The notes under the pieces: model-generated | What the model was told of the DNA's origin: nothing | Database searches by the model: none | The model's input: only the letters and a program-made list of their open reading frames with translations | Program-made: the position numbers and the translations under genes | Shown: one piece after another, positions 1 through 13,000 of the stretch | Position numbering within the stretch: position 1 is the first letter of the stretch | How the letters are laid out: every line of letters starts with the position of its first letter | DNA from: Bromus sterilis | Taxonomy: Eukaryota; Streptophyta; Magnoliopsida; Poales; Poaceae | DNA length: 64,000 nt | Direction: 5' to 3' | NCBI GenBank assembly: GCA_950022295.1 | Contig: OX465597.1 | Location: 181,224,516 to 181,288,515 of the forward strand

Positions 1-889
1 CGGTGCTCACGTTTCTGACCGCCACGGGTCCGCAGTACCTCCGATTCGGGTAAAACTTCGAACTGCGCGATCAGCGAGTCGAGCCGGCGGCGTTCACCTC
101 GCGTTGGAACCGTTCCGAGAACACTTTCTGGCGCGCTATAAAAATATCCTGTTTAATTATTAAACGGGGTTTTTCGTTCCGTTGGCTTCGGCTGGTCTCG
201 TGCGGTTTTCGCGACGGTGATCGGGTGAAACCCGGTGTCGCAAAGGTCGAGTGTCAGGGTGGCAAGGGTCGGTCTCCGTCCGGTACGAGATAAGAGGGGG
301 GAAATAATCGCCGATCGATAAATCGGGGATGCAAACAAATCAGACAATCAAACAATTCACGCCGAAAACAAATTTTTTATTTTTATGAAAACTGGGTTTT
401 TACATGGAGAAGCTCCCAGACGTGGTTCCTCCCTCCGGCAGGGTGCCGGGAAGAGGTCTTCTGGTGCTCCCGATCTTGGAAGCGCGGCGACGACGGAACA
501 GAGGAGAGATCGCGAAAAATGGTTCCCGTCACGAGGAATATATATGCGAAGGGGGCAGCTAGGGGGGACACCAGGGGTCCAAGCAGCCCCCTGGCATGGC
601 CCCACCCTAGGGCCCTTGTGGGTCCCCTCTGGCCCCCCTGGGTGTTTCTCGAAGCTTCCGTATCGCTGATTTTTATTGGATTTTTCCCGAATTTTTGGAG
701 CACTTTTAATATGGGGGAAACCTGAAATAGAAAAACCGCAGAAAACAGGAACAAGCACTGGGGTGCACTGAGTTAATAGGTTAGTCCAAATATGATCAAA
801 AGTGTATGGAAGTTCATCAATTTCATAGCAATATCACACAAAAGAGGCATGGAGCAAGCAGAAATTATAGATACGTTTTGGACGTATCA
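1..889 (-). mobile_element. Element X: antisense LTR end, cut by window edge
   Basis: Read on the minus strand from 889 leftwards the sequence begins TGATACGTCC, a start I associate from memory with Athila-type gypsy LTRs of Triticeae (Fatima/Sabrina-like); this naming is tentative. It abuts the gag region of element A abruptly at 889/890. A minus-strand TATA-like string lies at 534-546, which fits an antisense LTR promoter. Open frames here (for example 357-758 minus) show no recognisable protein. The other end, and therefore any TSD, lies outside the window, so insertion into A and simple truncation of A cannot be told apart. Confidence 0.55.
534..546 (-). promoter_or_regulatory. TATA-like box of antisense LTR X
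   Basis: On the minus strand the string GCATATATATTCC sits about 345 bp inside the putative LTR start at 889, followed by GC-rich sequence. It fits an LTR core promoter and supports the minus orientation of X. No transcript evidence is available. Confidence 0.35.
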
Positions 890-1853
890 TCGCCTCGCCC
901 GCCAGCTCCATTTCCCACTACTCCACCTAGCAACCCAGTTGTCCGCCCTATCTTCGGATCTTGTTACCGGTGTGGCCAACCAGGTCACTATTCTCGTGAG
1001 TGCCCCATAAATCAGAATGCTCCACCCAAAAGGAACCCCAATGTTCGTGCCAAGCCACCCCCGAAGGTATTCACCGCCAAACCATCTACTTCTGCAACTC
1101 GTGGACGGGTGAACCAGATCTCAGCTGAAGAAACTGAGGATACTTCTGACGTCATCCTTGGTACGCTCCCAGTCAATTATGTTCCTACTTCCGTTCTTTT
1201 CGATCCAGGAGCATCTCAGTCATTCATGACGGAGAGTTATGCACTTCGGCATGATGTATCCTTTGATGAAGTGTTCACCCCAATGATAATTCAAACTCCT
1301 CGTTCAAAGTGGCAAACTAATAGAGTAAGCCATAATTATCAAATTACAATTGAGGGCTTAGTATTCCTTGCTTCTCTTATAGCCCTCAAGTCTTCAGACA
1401 TTGATGTCATCCTTGTTATGGATTGGTTATCGAGACAGAATGATGTCCTTGATTGTAAAGCCAAGTCAGTTAGACTTACCCATCCTTCAGGCCAGACAAT
1501 TGACTACACCTCACACAGTTCTAGAACCCAGATGCATTCCTTGAATATGCTTCCACTTCTCGACCTTGAAGATATTCCGGTGGTTCGTGAGTTCCCGGAT
1601 GTCTTTCCTGAAGAACTACCAAGGATTCCCCCTGACAGATATGAAGAACTCATTGTAGATCTTATGCCAGGAACCGCCCCAATTTCCAGACACCCATAAA
1701 AAATGGCCCCACATGAGTTAGCTGAGCTTAAAATCCGAATTGAATATTTGTTGGCAAAAGGCATCTTCCGCCCTAGCTCATCGCCATGGGGTTTCCCTGT
1801 TCTGTTCGTAACGAACAAAGATGGAACATAAAGGATGTGTGTAGATTATCGCC
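890..1853 (+). pseudogene. gag-pol: Element A gag C-terminus, protease and start of pol (broken)
   Basis: The frame open to 1699 carries a nucleocapsid zinc knuckle (CYRCGQPGHYSREC, about 963-1004). This is followed by a retropepsin-like segment with the motif FDPGASQSF (about 1200-1226) and the linker into reverse transcriptase (EFPDVFPEELP). Two in-frame stops break it, at 1697-1699 and 1829-1831, where element B reads through. The sequence then stops at 1853, where the SIRE copia element inserted, and resumes at 15427 with the RPLNLATIKNKYPLPRIND segment of RT. The upstream part of gag is absent because element X begins at 889. The product would be a Gag-Pol polyprotein processed by its own protease; this copy cannot make it. 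Confidence 0.85.
1849..1853. repeat. TSD of copia element (TCGCC)
   Basis: TCGCC at 1849-1853 directly precedes the LTR start and recurs at 15422-15426 directly after the LTR end. Removing the element and one copy restores the RT sequence seen intact in element B near 45650. Confidence 0.95.
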
Positions 1854-3265
1854 TGTAAGTGCATCTAGTGCCCCCTTTGAGGTTTTGGAGTATTTGATGA
1901 CAAAACGGTTAAGGGACTGATGTGTTTCTGAGTATACACAGGAAAACAATCCCCGAGGATGAGGTTAACCACCGTTGTCGACCCCCCAAAATGATGAGGA
2001 ACATGGGAGAAATCGGTGTGTTTCCTGAAGACTGAAGTTGTGCAAAATCTTGAGGAATCAGGATCCTGAAGCGTCCGGCTGAAGCTGAAGCTGTACCAGA
2101 TCCCGAGGACGTTCGCGCTGAAGACGAAGTTGAAGCGTAGTCTTCGCTAAGACTTTTTATACTTCTTGAGTCGTAGGAAAAAACCACACTGTTGGAGGGG
2201 TTGAGGAAAATGAGTTCTGTATTTCTGAGGAAGTGCTCAGTTAGAAATCCTGAAGAAAACCAAGAGAAATCTCCTGCAGTAGAAGTTCAATTCCTCGGGT
2301 GTGTGAGACGATGTTCTTCAGGACACTGAGGAGTTTGTCTTCGGTTGAGGAGTCAAGAAACTGCCAGTGCAGTTCGCCTGAAGAATGAGAGAGAGATTCC
2401 GACCGTGCCACGTGTCACGTGGAGAGTGCTGGTACCGATCCAGCCAACAGTCCAAAGGGTGGACATGGAAGTAATTTCATGCATGGGCATTTATGTCCTT
2501 TCACCTGGGGTTGCTCCGCGCCTATAAATAGCCACCCCCAGCCCCATTTGTGGGTTGGCTGCTCCGAGAGAAAAACTGACACTTGTCATCTGAGAGCAAC
2601 CCACCTCTTGAAGAAACTAAAGAACCTAAGTGAGGAAAACCACCCGCCTGAGTAGTTGAGCATTTCTTAGGAAGTCGGTTCGAGTGATCCGAAGCTTTTT
2701 ACTCTTGAAGACTGTGATCTTCCAGCCGGTGTAGAAGTCATCAGTCTGAGGAAGTCAAGATGCAATTGTGACTTCCCTGAGTGACTGAGTCTGTGAAGGT
2801 TTCGGGAGTCTACATTGAAGACTCACCTGAGTTATTGGACGGAGTCTAAGGACTTTAGTTCAAGGAGAATAAGGTGAAGACTATGTCTTCTGAGTTCAAT
2901 CTCAGCCTCTCCAACCAGACGTAGAGTTTTCACAGCAACTCGAACTGGTTCATCAAGTCTACGTCTTTAGTGCCCTGGTGCTATTTCTTCAACCTCAGTC
3001 TTTACGTTTATGCACTGATGACTTATCATGATGCCTCTCCTTCTGAGATTACGCTGCTCTGATTCCTTAGTTCTTGCATTAGTTTTACTTTTGCTATGCA
3101 ATAGGTTGTTTTACACTCATGCATGTGTTTTAGTATTGGATCTATTCGTCCTCGAGTTTTAGTTTCCTCAATTTCGTATTGCCTTAGTCCTGAGGAAATC
3201 GAAATTCCTCAAGATATTTGAAAATCTCCCATTCACCCCCCTCTGGTCGATATACCGCACTTTCA
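1854..3265 (+). repeat. 5' LTR of SIRE copia element
   Basis: Runs TGTAAGTG...CACTTTCA (1,412 bp), with TG/CA ends, and matches 14005-15421. It is followed two bases later by the primer-binding site. Short frames inside it (for example 2345-2655) have no recognisable product. Confidence 0.95.
2523..2530 (+). promoter_or_regulatory. TATA box of copia 5' LTR
   Basis: TATAAATA in the context CTATAAATAGCCACC; the same context is present in the 3' LTR at 14676-14683. It is the probable core promoter for the genomic RNA. Confidence 0.65.
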
Positions 3266-3267
3266 AT

Positions 3268-3279
3268 TGGTATCAGAGA
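3268..3279 (+). other. Primer-binding site (tRNA-iMet) of copia element
   Basis: TGGTATCAGAGA begins two bases after the LTR end. It matches the usual plant initiator-Met PBS TGGTATCAGAGC except for the last base. Confidence 0.9.
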
Positions 3280-3331
3280 AATGTACTCCCTTGTTCTGTG
3301 TGATTCGGTTTAACCACCTGGAGTTTTAGTT

Positions 3332-5551
3332 ATGTCGACCTCAGGTACAATGAGCGTTGCCTCAAACTGCCCCATCTTCGACGGGACAGACTACCCGTAC
3401 TGGAAGAACAAGATGAGGATGCATCTTGAAGCCATTGATAAGGACCTGTGGGATATTGTTGATCAAGGCATTCCTGAAGCTACCCTGATGACTGCTTCTG
3501 AAGTTGTCAAGAAGAACTGGCAGCTTGATGCAAAAGCTCGAAGAATTATTGGTGGCCACCTCAATAAGGCTCAGTTCAACCGTATCAGTGGTCTGGACAA
3601 CGAGCATGTGTAGCAAACCTTTGATAGACTCACTGACATATCCAATGAACTTCAAGCACTGGGTGCTGCTGATATCACAGATCATGAGGTGGTGAAGAAA
3701 CTACTGAGATCTTTGGATGACTCATTTGAGTTTCTATCGCCGATGATTCAAGAAAGGCCTGATTTCAAGACTCTGGATCTTGCTGACATTCTCGAGCGAC
3801 TCAATGCTCATGAAATGAAGCTCTCTGAAAAACGAGACTTTTACAGCTCCACGCCTAAAGTCCGCGCACTAAAAGCTAAGGCACGAAATGTGTTCTCTGA
3901 TGAAGAGTCTGAGGCTGATTCTGATGATCCTGAAACCCTCAGCCGGGAACTTGCTCTTCTCACCAGAAAGTTCCAAAGATTCACGAAGAAGAATCGCTTC
4001 GGAAATTTCTCAAGATCCTTCTCAAGAAAAAGCAAATATGATGACTCTGTTGAGACAAGAAAGAGGGTCTGCCACAAATGCAAGAAACCTGGGCATTACA
4101 TCGCTGAGTGTCCTCTTTGGGAAAAGGAAGCCAAACTAAAGAAGAAAAACAAAGGGAAAGATGACAGTTCTGATGAAAAGACAAAGAAGAAATCCTCTAG
4201 ATCCTCAAAGTCTGTTGGATACAGGAACAACAACTCCCGTAAGGCTAGCGCATATCTCGGCAAAGAATTGGACTCTGAAGAATCTGGTTCCGATCTTGAT
4301 GCTGAGGATGTTGAATCTGAAGAATCTAAGGGTGTGGCTGGTCTGGATCTTGCCACGTCGCCTGTCTCCAAGTCTATCTTCAGCACTGAGGAATATGATC
4401 CATCACATGTTGATGATGAAGCTGAAGACACCACCCCTGCCTTCTGCTTCATGGCTAAGTCCTCCAAGGTATCTACTTACTCGTCATGTGATGATCCCTC
4501 TGATGAAGAACCTGATGAAAACTATGCTAAACTTGCTCAACTTGCATCTAAGAAACAACGTGCACTTGAAAAGATTCAGACTTCACTAAACAAGAGTAAT
4601 GATATGTTGGTTGAGGAAATGACGAAGACTCAAAAATTGACTGATGAATCAAAAATTCTTCAGTCAAAGTTTGATGACTTATTCAGTCGTCATAAGGCAC
4701 TCGTCACCGTTCATGAGAAGCTGTCTCATGAGTTCCTCATGAGGAAGCAAGAACTTGAGCGCGTGAGGATGTCTCATGACGATCTGAGGAAAGAAAATGA
4801 TTCACTCCTCTCCCAACAGATCATCATGCCACAAGAAGGATTTAATCCTCCCTGTTTAAAATGCATTGAACATGACCGTATCACTTATGTGCCTAGTTCT
4901 TCAATGTCTTCAGACTCTATTATTTCTATTACTTCTGTGTTATCTAACCCCTCATCTGAGGATACCATAGACATTGCTGAAGAAAATGCTAGGTTTGAGA
5001 GTCTACTGGAAACCGGTATGTTCAAGAGTCCGAAATGGCATCAGATTCTTTGGGACATCCTCAAGAAACAGATTCTCAACAGAAATCCGAGGAAGGAAGG
5101 TGTGCCATTCACTCGGAAACTCAACCCTGATGGGTCTTACTGGAAAACTGAACAATACCCAAACACCACTTGGGTTATGGAAAAGATGCCTCCTCCTGAT
5201 CCCTACAATTTATCTGGTTATGATACTGTTTCCTTAGATTTTGTGATTGAGTCTTTTGACTTAAACTATAAACTGTTTAAGGATGTTAATGGTGAGGTAT
5301 TCGCCAGATACATCAAAACTAAATGCAGGAACGGTCCTCCAGTCAAGCAGATCTGGGTTCAGAAGGACCTCATCACTAACCTCCCTGTGAATGCAGATGA
5401 AAATGAGCTGAGGATATCATCTGAGGACGATACCTCAAATGGAAATGATTATCATTATGTATCAGCTAACCATTTTGTTCACAGGGAAGCCCCGCATAAG
5501 AATGTTTATTCGTTTGTTTATCCTGAATACCACCATCTCACATCACATTAG
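3332..5551 (+). pseudogene. gag: Copia gag (SIRE type), one nonsense codon
   Basis: One reading frame spans the region, interrupted only by TAG at 3611-3613, where a Trp codon (TGG) is expected from the context (HV-stop-QTFDRL). The N-terminus has the copia gag signature FDGTDYPYWKNKM (DUF4219/UBN2-type). A zinc knuckle CHKCKKPGHYIAEC follows at about 4072-4113. The C-terminal half is acidic and Lys/Glu-rich with probable coiled coil around residues 280-390 of the frame that starts at 3689; an extended gag of this kind is usual in sireviruses. The protein would form virus-like particles in the cytoplasm. The start ATG at 3332 opens the frame about 50 bp after the PBS. The frame ends at TAG 5549-5551, before the protease frame. 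Confidence 0.85.
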
Positions 5552-5693
5552 GTCTCATCCCTCCCATCAGTCCTCATACACTTCAAAACCACCCATTAAG
5601 ATGTGGGTGGTAAAGAAGAACTGATCATCTTTGCAGGGACATGTCCTGAGGCAATCATAAATTCTGCAGATTATATGCCCATGAAAACATCAT
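5552..5693 (+). other. Gag-pol spacer of copia element
   Basis: Short non-coding or decayed stretch between the gag frame and the pol frame, which is in a different phase. I see no motif. A frameshift within an originally continuous gag-pol is possible. Confidence 0.4.
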
Positions 5694-8600
5694 TTGAGTC
5701 AGTTGAAGGAGATTTATATCGTTTGGTTTCATAGAATCAATCCTGAGGAACATCCGGAGGAATTAATTCTGAGGAATCATAAATTCTTCAAACTGAGACT
5801 GGCTCATAACTTGTTGTATGAGATACTAATTCCTTTGCAGGGAAAGACTAAATGGGTGATGGACAGTGGATGCACAAATCACATGACTGGTGACAGAAGC
5901 CTTCTCATGGAATCATCTCTGAGTCCTTCTTCGAAGAAAACCATCACCTTCGCTGATAAAGGTAAAAGTAAGGTATTGGGTCTCGGCAGAGTTGCTATCT
6001 CTTAGGACCAACACATTGACAAAGTCATGCTTGTTGAATCCCTCGGATACAACTTGATGTCTGTCTCTATGATATGTGATCTTGATCTCGTTGTTCTCTT
6101 CGACAAATATGGTTGTGTACTCTATCTGGTTGGCGATAACTCCATTGTCTTCAGTGGAGTTAGGAAAGGTGATATGTATATTGTAGATTTTTCTGAAGGT
6201 CCTCAGGTTGCTACATGCCTCATGGATCGAGCCTCAGAGTGCTGGCTATGGCATCGAAGACTCGGCCACGCTGGTATGAGGAATCTCCCGAAACTGGTAC
6301 TGAAGAAACATGTCCTCGGGATTGAGGAAATCAGATTCTCAAAGTACCGGCTATGTGGTGCGTGCGAAGCCGGAAAGATGACCAAGGCCACGCATCCAGC
6401 GAAGACCATCATGACGACTAGAAGACCTCTGGAATTGCTTCACATGGATCTATTCGGTCCCCCAAAGTATTCAAGCTTTGGAGATAGTATGTATGGTCTT
6501 GTTATTGTTGATGACTTCTCACGATACACTTGGGTGCATTTTCTTCTCTATAAGTCAGAAACCCCAGCTATCTTCAAGCGCTTCGTCCAGCGAGTCATGA
6601 AAAACTACAACCTGAAGATCAAGCACATTAGAAGCGACAATAGCACTGAGTTCAAGAACATCGGCGTGGAAGAATTCCTCGACGAGTTGGGAATCACTCA
6701 TGAATTCTCGGCGCCTTACACTCCTCAGCAAAATGGAGTTGTTGAGAAGAAGAACCGAACCCTCATCGAGATGGCTCGAACGATGCTGGCTGAGTACAAA
6801 ACCCCACTCATGTGGTGGGCTGAAGCAATCAACACTGCATGTCACATCGTCGATCGAGTGTATCTTCAAAAGTTCTTCAAGAAAACATCATATGAGCTAA
6901 TGGTCGGTAAGAAACCCAATGTGAGTTACTTCAAAGTATTCGGTGCACCATGCTGGATTCGTGATCCTCATCACCTGTCCAAGTTTGCACCCAAAGCATG
7001 TGAGGGTTTCATGCTTGGTTATGGCATAAACTCGCACACCTACAGAGTCCACAATATTAGTCATCATAAAATTGTTCGTACTGTAGATGTGCAGTTTGAT
7101 GAATCTGACGGCTCGCAAAGAGAGCACCTGCCACCTGATCTAGATGAAGCCCCACCTGAAGAACAGATCAAGAAGATGGGTGCTGGTGATATCATTCATG
7201 TGGATCATCTTGAAGAGACGCAGATACCACCTGCTCCTGAAGAGCATCCAAATCCTGATGCAAATAATCCTGATGACGATCCTGATCCTGAGGCTCCTGA
7301 GACCCCTGAAGCTCCTGAAGCACCTGAAGCAGATACTAATGATTCTGATAACAGTAACGACGACGCGTCTCAAGATCATATTCCTTGTCTTCCTCGCGTG
7401 GCGAATGAAGTTCAAGTGGACAGAATCCTCGCCGACGTCAATCTACCAGGTCCTCTCACTCGTGCAAGAGCTAATCGTATAGCTAACTTTTGTGGGAATT
7501 TCTCGTTTTAATCAATTTCAGAGCCCACCAAAGTCACTGAGGCATTCCAAGAAGTGTAATGGATTCAGGCGATGCAAGACGAACTTCTTCAGTTCGAACT
7601 GAATGATGTTTGGGAACTAGTCAAACGGCCTGATCCTCGAGTTCACAATGTCATCGGCACGAAGTGGATCTACAGCAACAAACTCGATGAAGGTGGACAA
7701 GTCATCAAAAACAAAGCTCGTCTCGTAGCACAAGGATACACACAAGTTGAGGGGATCAACTTCGGTGAAACCTTTGCTCCTGTTGCTAGACTTGTGTCCA
7801 TTCGTATTATGCTTGCATTCGCTAACCATCATAATATCAAGTTATATCAAATGGACATGAAAAGTGCATTCCTCAATGGTAATATCGAGGAAGAAGTATA
7901 TGGTGCTCAACCCCCAGGTTTTGAAGAAGCGAAGAAACCTGATATGGTGTACAGATTGAAGAAAGCCCTATATGGACTGAAGCAATCCCCTCGGGCTTGC
8001 TATGACACACTAAGGGGCTTCCTCATCAGCAAGGGCTTCAAATCTGGTTCCCTCGATCCAACTCTTTTCACAAAACAATATGATGATGCATTATTCATAT
8101 GTCAAATCTATGTTGAAGACATTATATTTGGATGCACTAACAAGAAATACAGTGAAGAATTTGGATTTCTGATGAGTGAACAGTATCAGATGTCCATGAT
8201 GGGCGAACTGAAGTTCTTCTTAGGGCTTCAAATTCGCCAACAACGCGACGACATCTTCATCTCTCAGGAGAAGTACCTCAAGGAGTGCCTAAAGAAATTT
8301 GGGATGCAAGAAAACAAGGGTATCAAGACACCGATGCCTACAAATGGGCAACTTGGCCCTGATGAAAATGGCAAGGACTACGATCAAAAGCTATACCGCT
8401 CCATGATAGGTTCTCTGCTATATCTATGTGCATCTAGGCCTGATATAATGTTGAGCGTTTGCATGTGTGCCCGATTCCAAGCGGCACCTAAGGAATCGCA
8501 TCACCAAGCGGTGAAACGAATTCTTCGATATTTGGCTCACACCCCGTCGCTAGGCTTATGGTATCCAAAAGGCACACAGCTGGATCTCGTTGGGTAATCA

Positions 8601-9062
8601 GACTCAGATTATGCTGGAGATCGAGTGGATCGGAAGTCTACCTCAAGAACATGTCATTTCCTCGGACGCTCTCCGGTGTGCTGGTCATCGAAGAAGCAGA
8701 ACTGCGTCTCCCTCTCCATTGCTGAAACTGAATACATCGCTGTAGGTGCAAGCTTCTCATAGCTTCTTTGGATGAAGCAAACTTTGAAGGACTACGACAT
8801 CAACCTGAAGAAAGTTCAACTACTATGTGACAATGAGAGCGCCATCAAGATCTCTCAGAATCCAGTACAGCACTCGAGGACGAAGCACATTGAGATTCGG
8901 TGTCACTTTCTTCGGGATCATGTATTGAAGGAAGACATCGTCATCAGCCATGTGAAGACTGAAGACAAAATTGCTGATATATTCACTAAGCCTTTGGATG
9001 AGAAGCGTTTTAGCACTCTGAGGTGTGAGCTAAATATATTAGATTCCTCAAAAGTCCAGTGA
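5694..9062 (+). pseudogene. pol: Copia pol: protease, integrase, RT, RNase H in one frame with five stops
   Basis: A single phase runs from the protease to the end of RNase H without frameshift, broken by stops at 6003, 7509, 7557, 8595 and 8760. Protease: WVMDSGCTNHMTG (DSG active site, about 5850). GAG-pre-integrase: WHRRLGH with the CGACEAGK zinc ligands. Integrase core: LHMDLFGP, RSDNSTEF and PQQNGVVEKKNRT supply the D, D and E. RT: starts near 7572 and ends near 8600; the catalytic YVDD reads YVED (Glu codon at 8115-8117). RNase H: SDSDYAGD, the CDNESA region and the copia end motif IFTKPLDEKRF. The product would copy and integrate the element; stops and the altered RT site make this copy inactive. 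The stop at 8760 (TAG for an expected CAG) fits C-to-T decay. Confidence 0.92.
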
Positions 9063-10031
9063 ATGGACACACATCCTAACGCTTAAACAATATTGAAGAA
9101 TCCTGATGTACAACACACGATGCGTCGTACTCCTCAATTCATGAGGAACTACCTTTCTAAGTGTGAAGAAATTAACGTGGAATTGACTCAAGATCCATAC
9201 GACAATTGTATGGTATCAAGTGTCTCATTCCCTATAAGGTGGGTAGCTCCACCGCCCAAATTCCTCAGGATTTGTTGATCCTCAGTTTCCTCAGTTGAAG
9301 TCTTCATCCTGATGATTACCGTGTTTGTCCTCAACAGTGTTCACCTATAGTTCCTCTTCCTCAGCATTTGCTTCTTCATCTAGGTGAAAGTGATCGGACC
9401 CGTCCCTCTGTGCTCACTTATCCATTCTTTCTATCTCATATGCGTTCGTTTGGGAATCATGTGTTCCTCATCCTGAGACCTTTTGTCTTCATCCTCAACA
9501 TTTTTGTCCTCAGTTTCCCAAAATTGAGGATTATCCGTTACATTTTTGGTTCCGATTTTACCGCACGACGTGCTTATCCGCCATTATGATAACCACTGAG
9601 GATCCCAAACGTCAGGGGAAATCGTGTCCACAAAAATCTCAACCCCTCAGCTTTCACCCCTCTATAAATAGCCACGCACCCCACGGTCATTTTCCCCCCA
9701 CATCTCCTCTCGCTCTCGCGCCTCCGCCCTTGAGCTCCTCAAGCTCTCGTGCTCATGTCGCCAGAGTTCACTATCGTCGGGGAAGATTGACCTGTGGTTC
9801 CTCAGCATTCGCCTCAGTCCTGGTACGCTTATGTCTCAGTTGCTTGTTCCTCAGTACTGTTGTGTCTTCAAGAATCTTCCCATTTCTTCATGCCACTACA
9901 TTCCTCAACAGTATTGCTAGCTTTCTGAGACCTATGCCTATGCCTCATTACTTTGATTTCCTCAGACTATTCCTCATGAACGCATATAACCGTACCCCAC
10001 TTCCCTCGCCACTTAATTCTGTCACAGGGTC
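9063..10031 (+). other. Non-coding spacer between pol and extra ORF, with internal TATA box
   Basis: No convincing coding frame; short frames at 9093-9278 and 9368-9589 carry no recognised domain. The notable item is TATAAATA at 9663-9670 in an LTR-like context, about 370 bp upstream of the extra ORF. Many CCTCAG/TCCTCA strings give it the same compositional flavour as the LTR. Confidence 0.6.
9663..9670 (+). promoter_or_regulatory. Internal TATA box upstream of the extra ORF
   Basis: The string CTATAAATAGCCAC here is identical to the core of the LTR promoter (2522-2535 and 14675-14688), and both are preceded by CTTTCACC. It could drive a separate mRNA for the downstream ORF. This is inference from sequence alone. 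Confidence 0.4.
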
Positions 10032-13000
10032 ATGTCTGCTGAGGAATCGTATGGTTCTCATAGTCTCACTTCATTTGCAGCTCAGCTCGAACGTACCATT
10101 CCTCAGTCTCCATCACTGAAGAAAATGGCTCCTCGCCATAAGCTCTGATACCACAAAAGATTTGCCTCCAGAGCTCTATGCCAAACTGAAGACTCTGGAG
10201 AGTGAAAACGCTGGAGAACGCAAGCTTTGGGTCCAGAAGATCACGCGGGAATGGGCCAAGCGATGGGCTGCATATCAATGGGTTAATCCTCAGCATGAGG
10301 AAATGTTTGTTGTCAATCCGCCACTTAAGACCTTGGGTATCAAGGCTCAACCTCCTCCTGAACCTAGGCTCACTCCTGATCCCACAACTCTACGGACTCC
10401 TGATGAATTTCCTGATGCCTATCAGCAATACCTCAAGTGCAGTGCGAGCCGAGCAAAGAGTCTGGTCCATGACTTGGCTACCTCAGTACAACTTCCACCT
10501 CAGGCTGAAGCTCCGCCTCCTCCACTACCTCAGTCTCAGAAGCCTCGCCGAAAATCTCCTGGCATCAAACCATCCAAGAAGTCCTCAGCAAATCCTGATT
10601 CTCCAGGTTCCACTTGCCAACGCACAGCCGGTGCTACTCCTGCTTCAAGAATTCGCACTGATGAATCAGGCAGTGCTCCTGAGGCTTCCACCACAGTGCC
10701 TCAGCCTCAGCTGAAGGCAAAAACTATCCTTCAACGTGTCCCCCGGCAGATTCTGATGATGAAGATGAGTTTGAGGACTTGGCCGGTTTTGTCGCCACTG
10801 AGGAACAAAAGATTGAGTATGTACGTGCTGCAGCCAGGCGCAAAGCTGAGGCAACGGGTTCTGAAATCCCACTTATCCTTGATCCCAAGAAGGTCTTGGA
10901 ATATATTGACATCTGGACTGTCAAGCCTAATACTACTCTTGATGATTTGGACATACCTAAAGACATCAAGTTTTACATCCAACAGTTCCTCATCAATGAG
11001 ATTCATCAACGTGATCTTCAGAAACAGTTGAAGACTCAAATAAAGAAAGTCCATAGTGAATTTAAGAAGAAACCCGTCACGGATTTTACTCCTCAGGAGT
11101 TCATTGAGTATCAATGTGAGGTTCATCGCCTCAACACTGAATATGCCGCCCAATGTGCCTACATCGGCAAATCCAAGGAAAGGATGTCTCGGCAAATGAA
11201 AAATCTGATGAAGCTCCGACAGCCCGCCTCCTCAGTCCCTCCTGCTGCCTCAACTCCCGCTGATACAACACCAGAGGATACCACCAAAGGCCTCAAGCGC
11301 CTGCCGGATGCCCAACCCTCAACTCCACCAGCCGCGAAGAATCCCTCACTGGAACCAACAGTTGAGGAGCCCATTGATGCTACACCACTTTCCTCGGCTC
11401 CTCCGGCATCAAAAGTTGTTGATACCACAGTTCACTCCACTGCTTCTTCCACTCCACCTACCAATACTCAGCGAAGCATCATTGTCTTCACTCCACCGTC
11501 AAAGGAACTACTCTCAGTTGCTGCTACACCCATTCTACCAAAACCTCAGTGTCCACCTCCACCGATCATCACTGAGATTGAAGACATGGATGTTGATATT
11601 GATGATCATGGTACTCCTCGTGTCAATGATGAGGAATATGAGCTGGCAAACTCTCCAACTCATACCATTTTCTCACTCGAGCCTCAGTCCCCCACTGTGA
11701 CTGAGGTGCTTCCTGACACTTCTCAGCACTCTGAAGATTCTGTTGGCGCATCGTCGTCAGATTCTGATGCTGATGAACCTGAAGCCACCAGTGCGCCTCC
11801 AAACACTGCTGATGATACTGATGCTGCAGCTACTACCTCTGCTGATCCTCCGACTGCTCTCCCCGCTGCTGAACCTGAAGCCGAGCACAACACCAATGCT
11901 GACACTGAGGCTGCACTAGATCGCTCTGAGGATCGACCAGTTACATCTCCCTCAGCGCCAGCCACTTTGCCGAAAATTGTGCATGCTTCGCATGCTTAAG
12001 ATCATGCTCCTCCACAGACGCCACCCTCTGCTTCAGCCTCCCCGGCTCGTCAGGAGACTGCCTTAGCTCTGTCTCTATGCCCGAAGCAGAAGAAGCCATT
12101 ATATCGCAATCTTGAATCTGATGCTCGTCCCAACTTCAACACTGATTCATTCTTCAATGCCATGAGCTTCTTCCAGGAAGGGATCCAGAATCCTTACAAT
12201 TCTCCTCCGCCCAGCAAGCTCCTGAGGTTCTGGACGGCTACGCAAAAGAACTACTATGCCTCAGTTCTGTACATGGCACAAAAGGTTTTATCTCATAAAC
12301 ACATTCCTCATCTGGATATGGAGGACATCCCTTGCTTCAACAATGTGCTGCGGGAATTGTATCATGCCAAGCTGCTTCAGTTCTGCTCCGAGTGCATCCA
12401 TTGGAAGGAAGAACTTGTGCTTCAGTTTTATGCCACGTTGTATGTCTCTGGGGACCCCAAAGACATCAACACTTGGGTGCTTGAATGGATGACTCAGGAT
12501 CAGCACTACACTGCCTCAGTGCCTGAGATTGTGGAGATTCTTAAGCTCCCTCCTTATGAACCCTCAGTCCCCAACACATACGGTGCTCCACTTCTTCGGG
12601 ATGACCTGATGAATATGCTGATGAAGCCGCAAGCCCCTGAAGCTCCGCCCCGGAGCAAGTTCCTCGTCTCTGAGCTTCAGTATCTGCCCAGCACAATGTA
12701 CCACATATTGGCCAAGTCCTTCTACCCCATCAAGGGATATGAATCAACTGTTGAGGAAGTTGTCGGCATCATGAAGAACATTCTGTACAGACTCTGCATG
12801 TCGGCTCCCATTAATGTCACAGATTTCTTCTTCAGGACGTTGGTGGATGCTGCTCAGAATCCTCATATTCTGAAGCCATACGCTCCATGGATTATGAAGC
12901 TCATCTGCACAAAGACTGGCATCAACTTCAAGCCTGATCAGGCTAATCATCGCCCGTATGTTCCTCCAGTTGAAGTGCTTCAACACACTCTTGACGCCAA

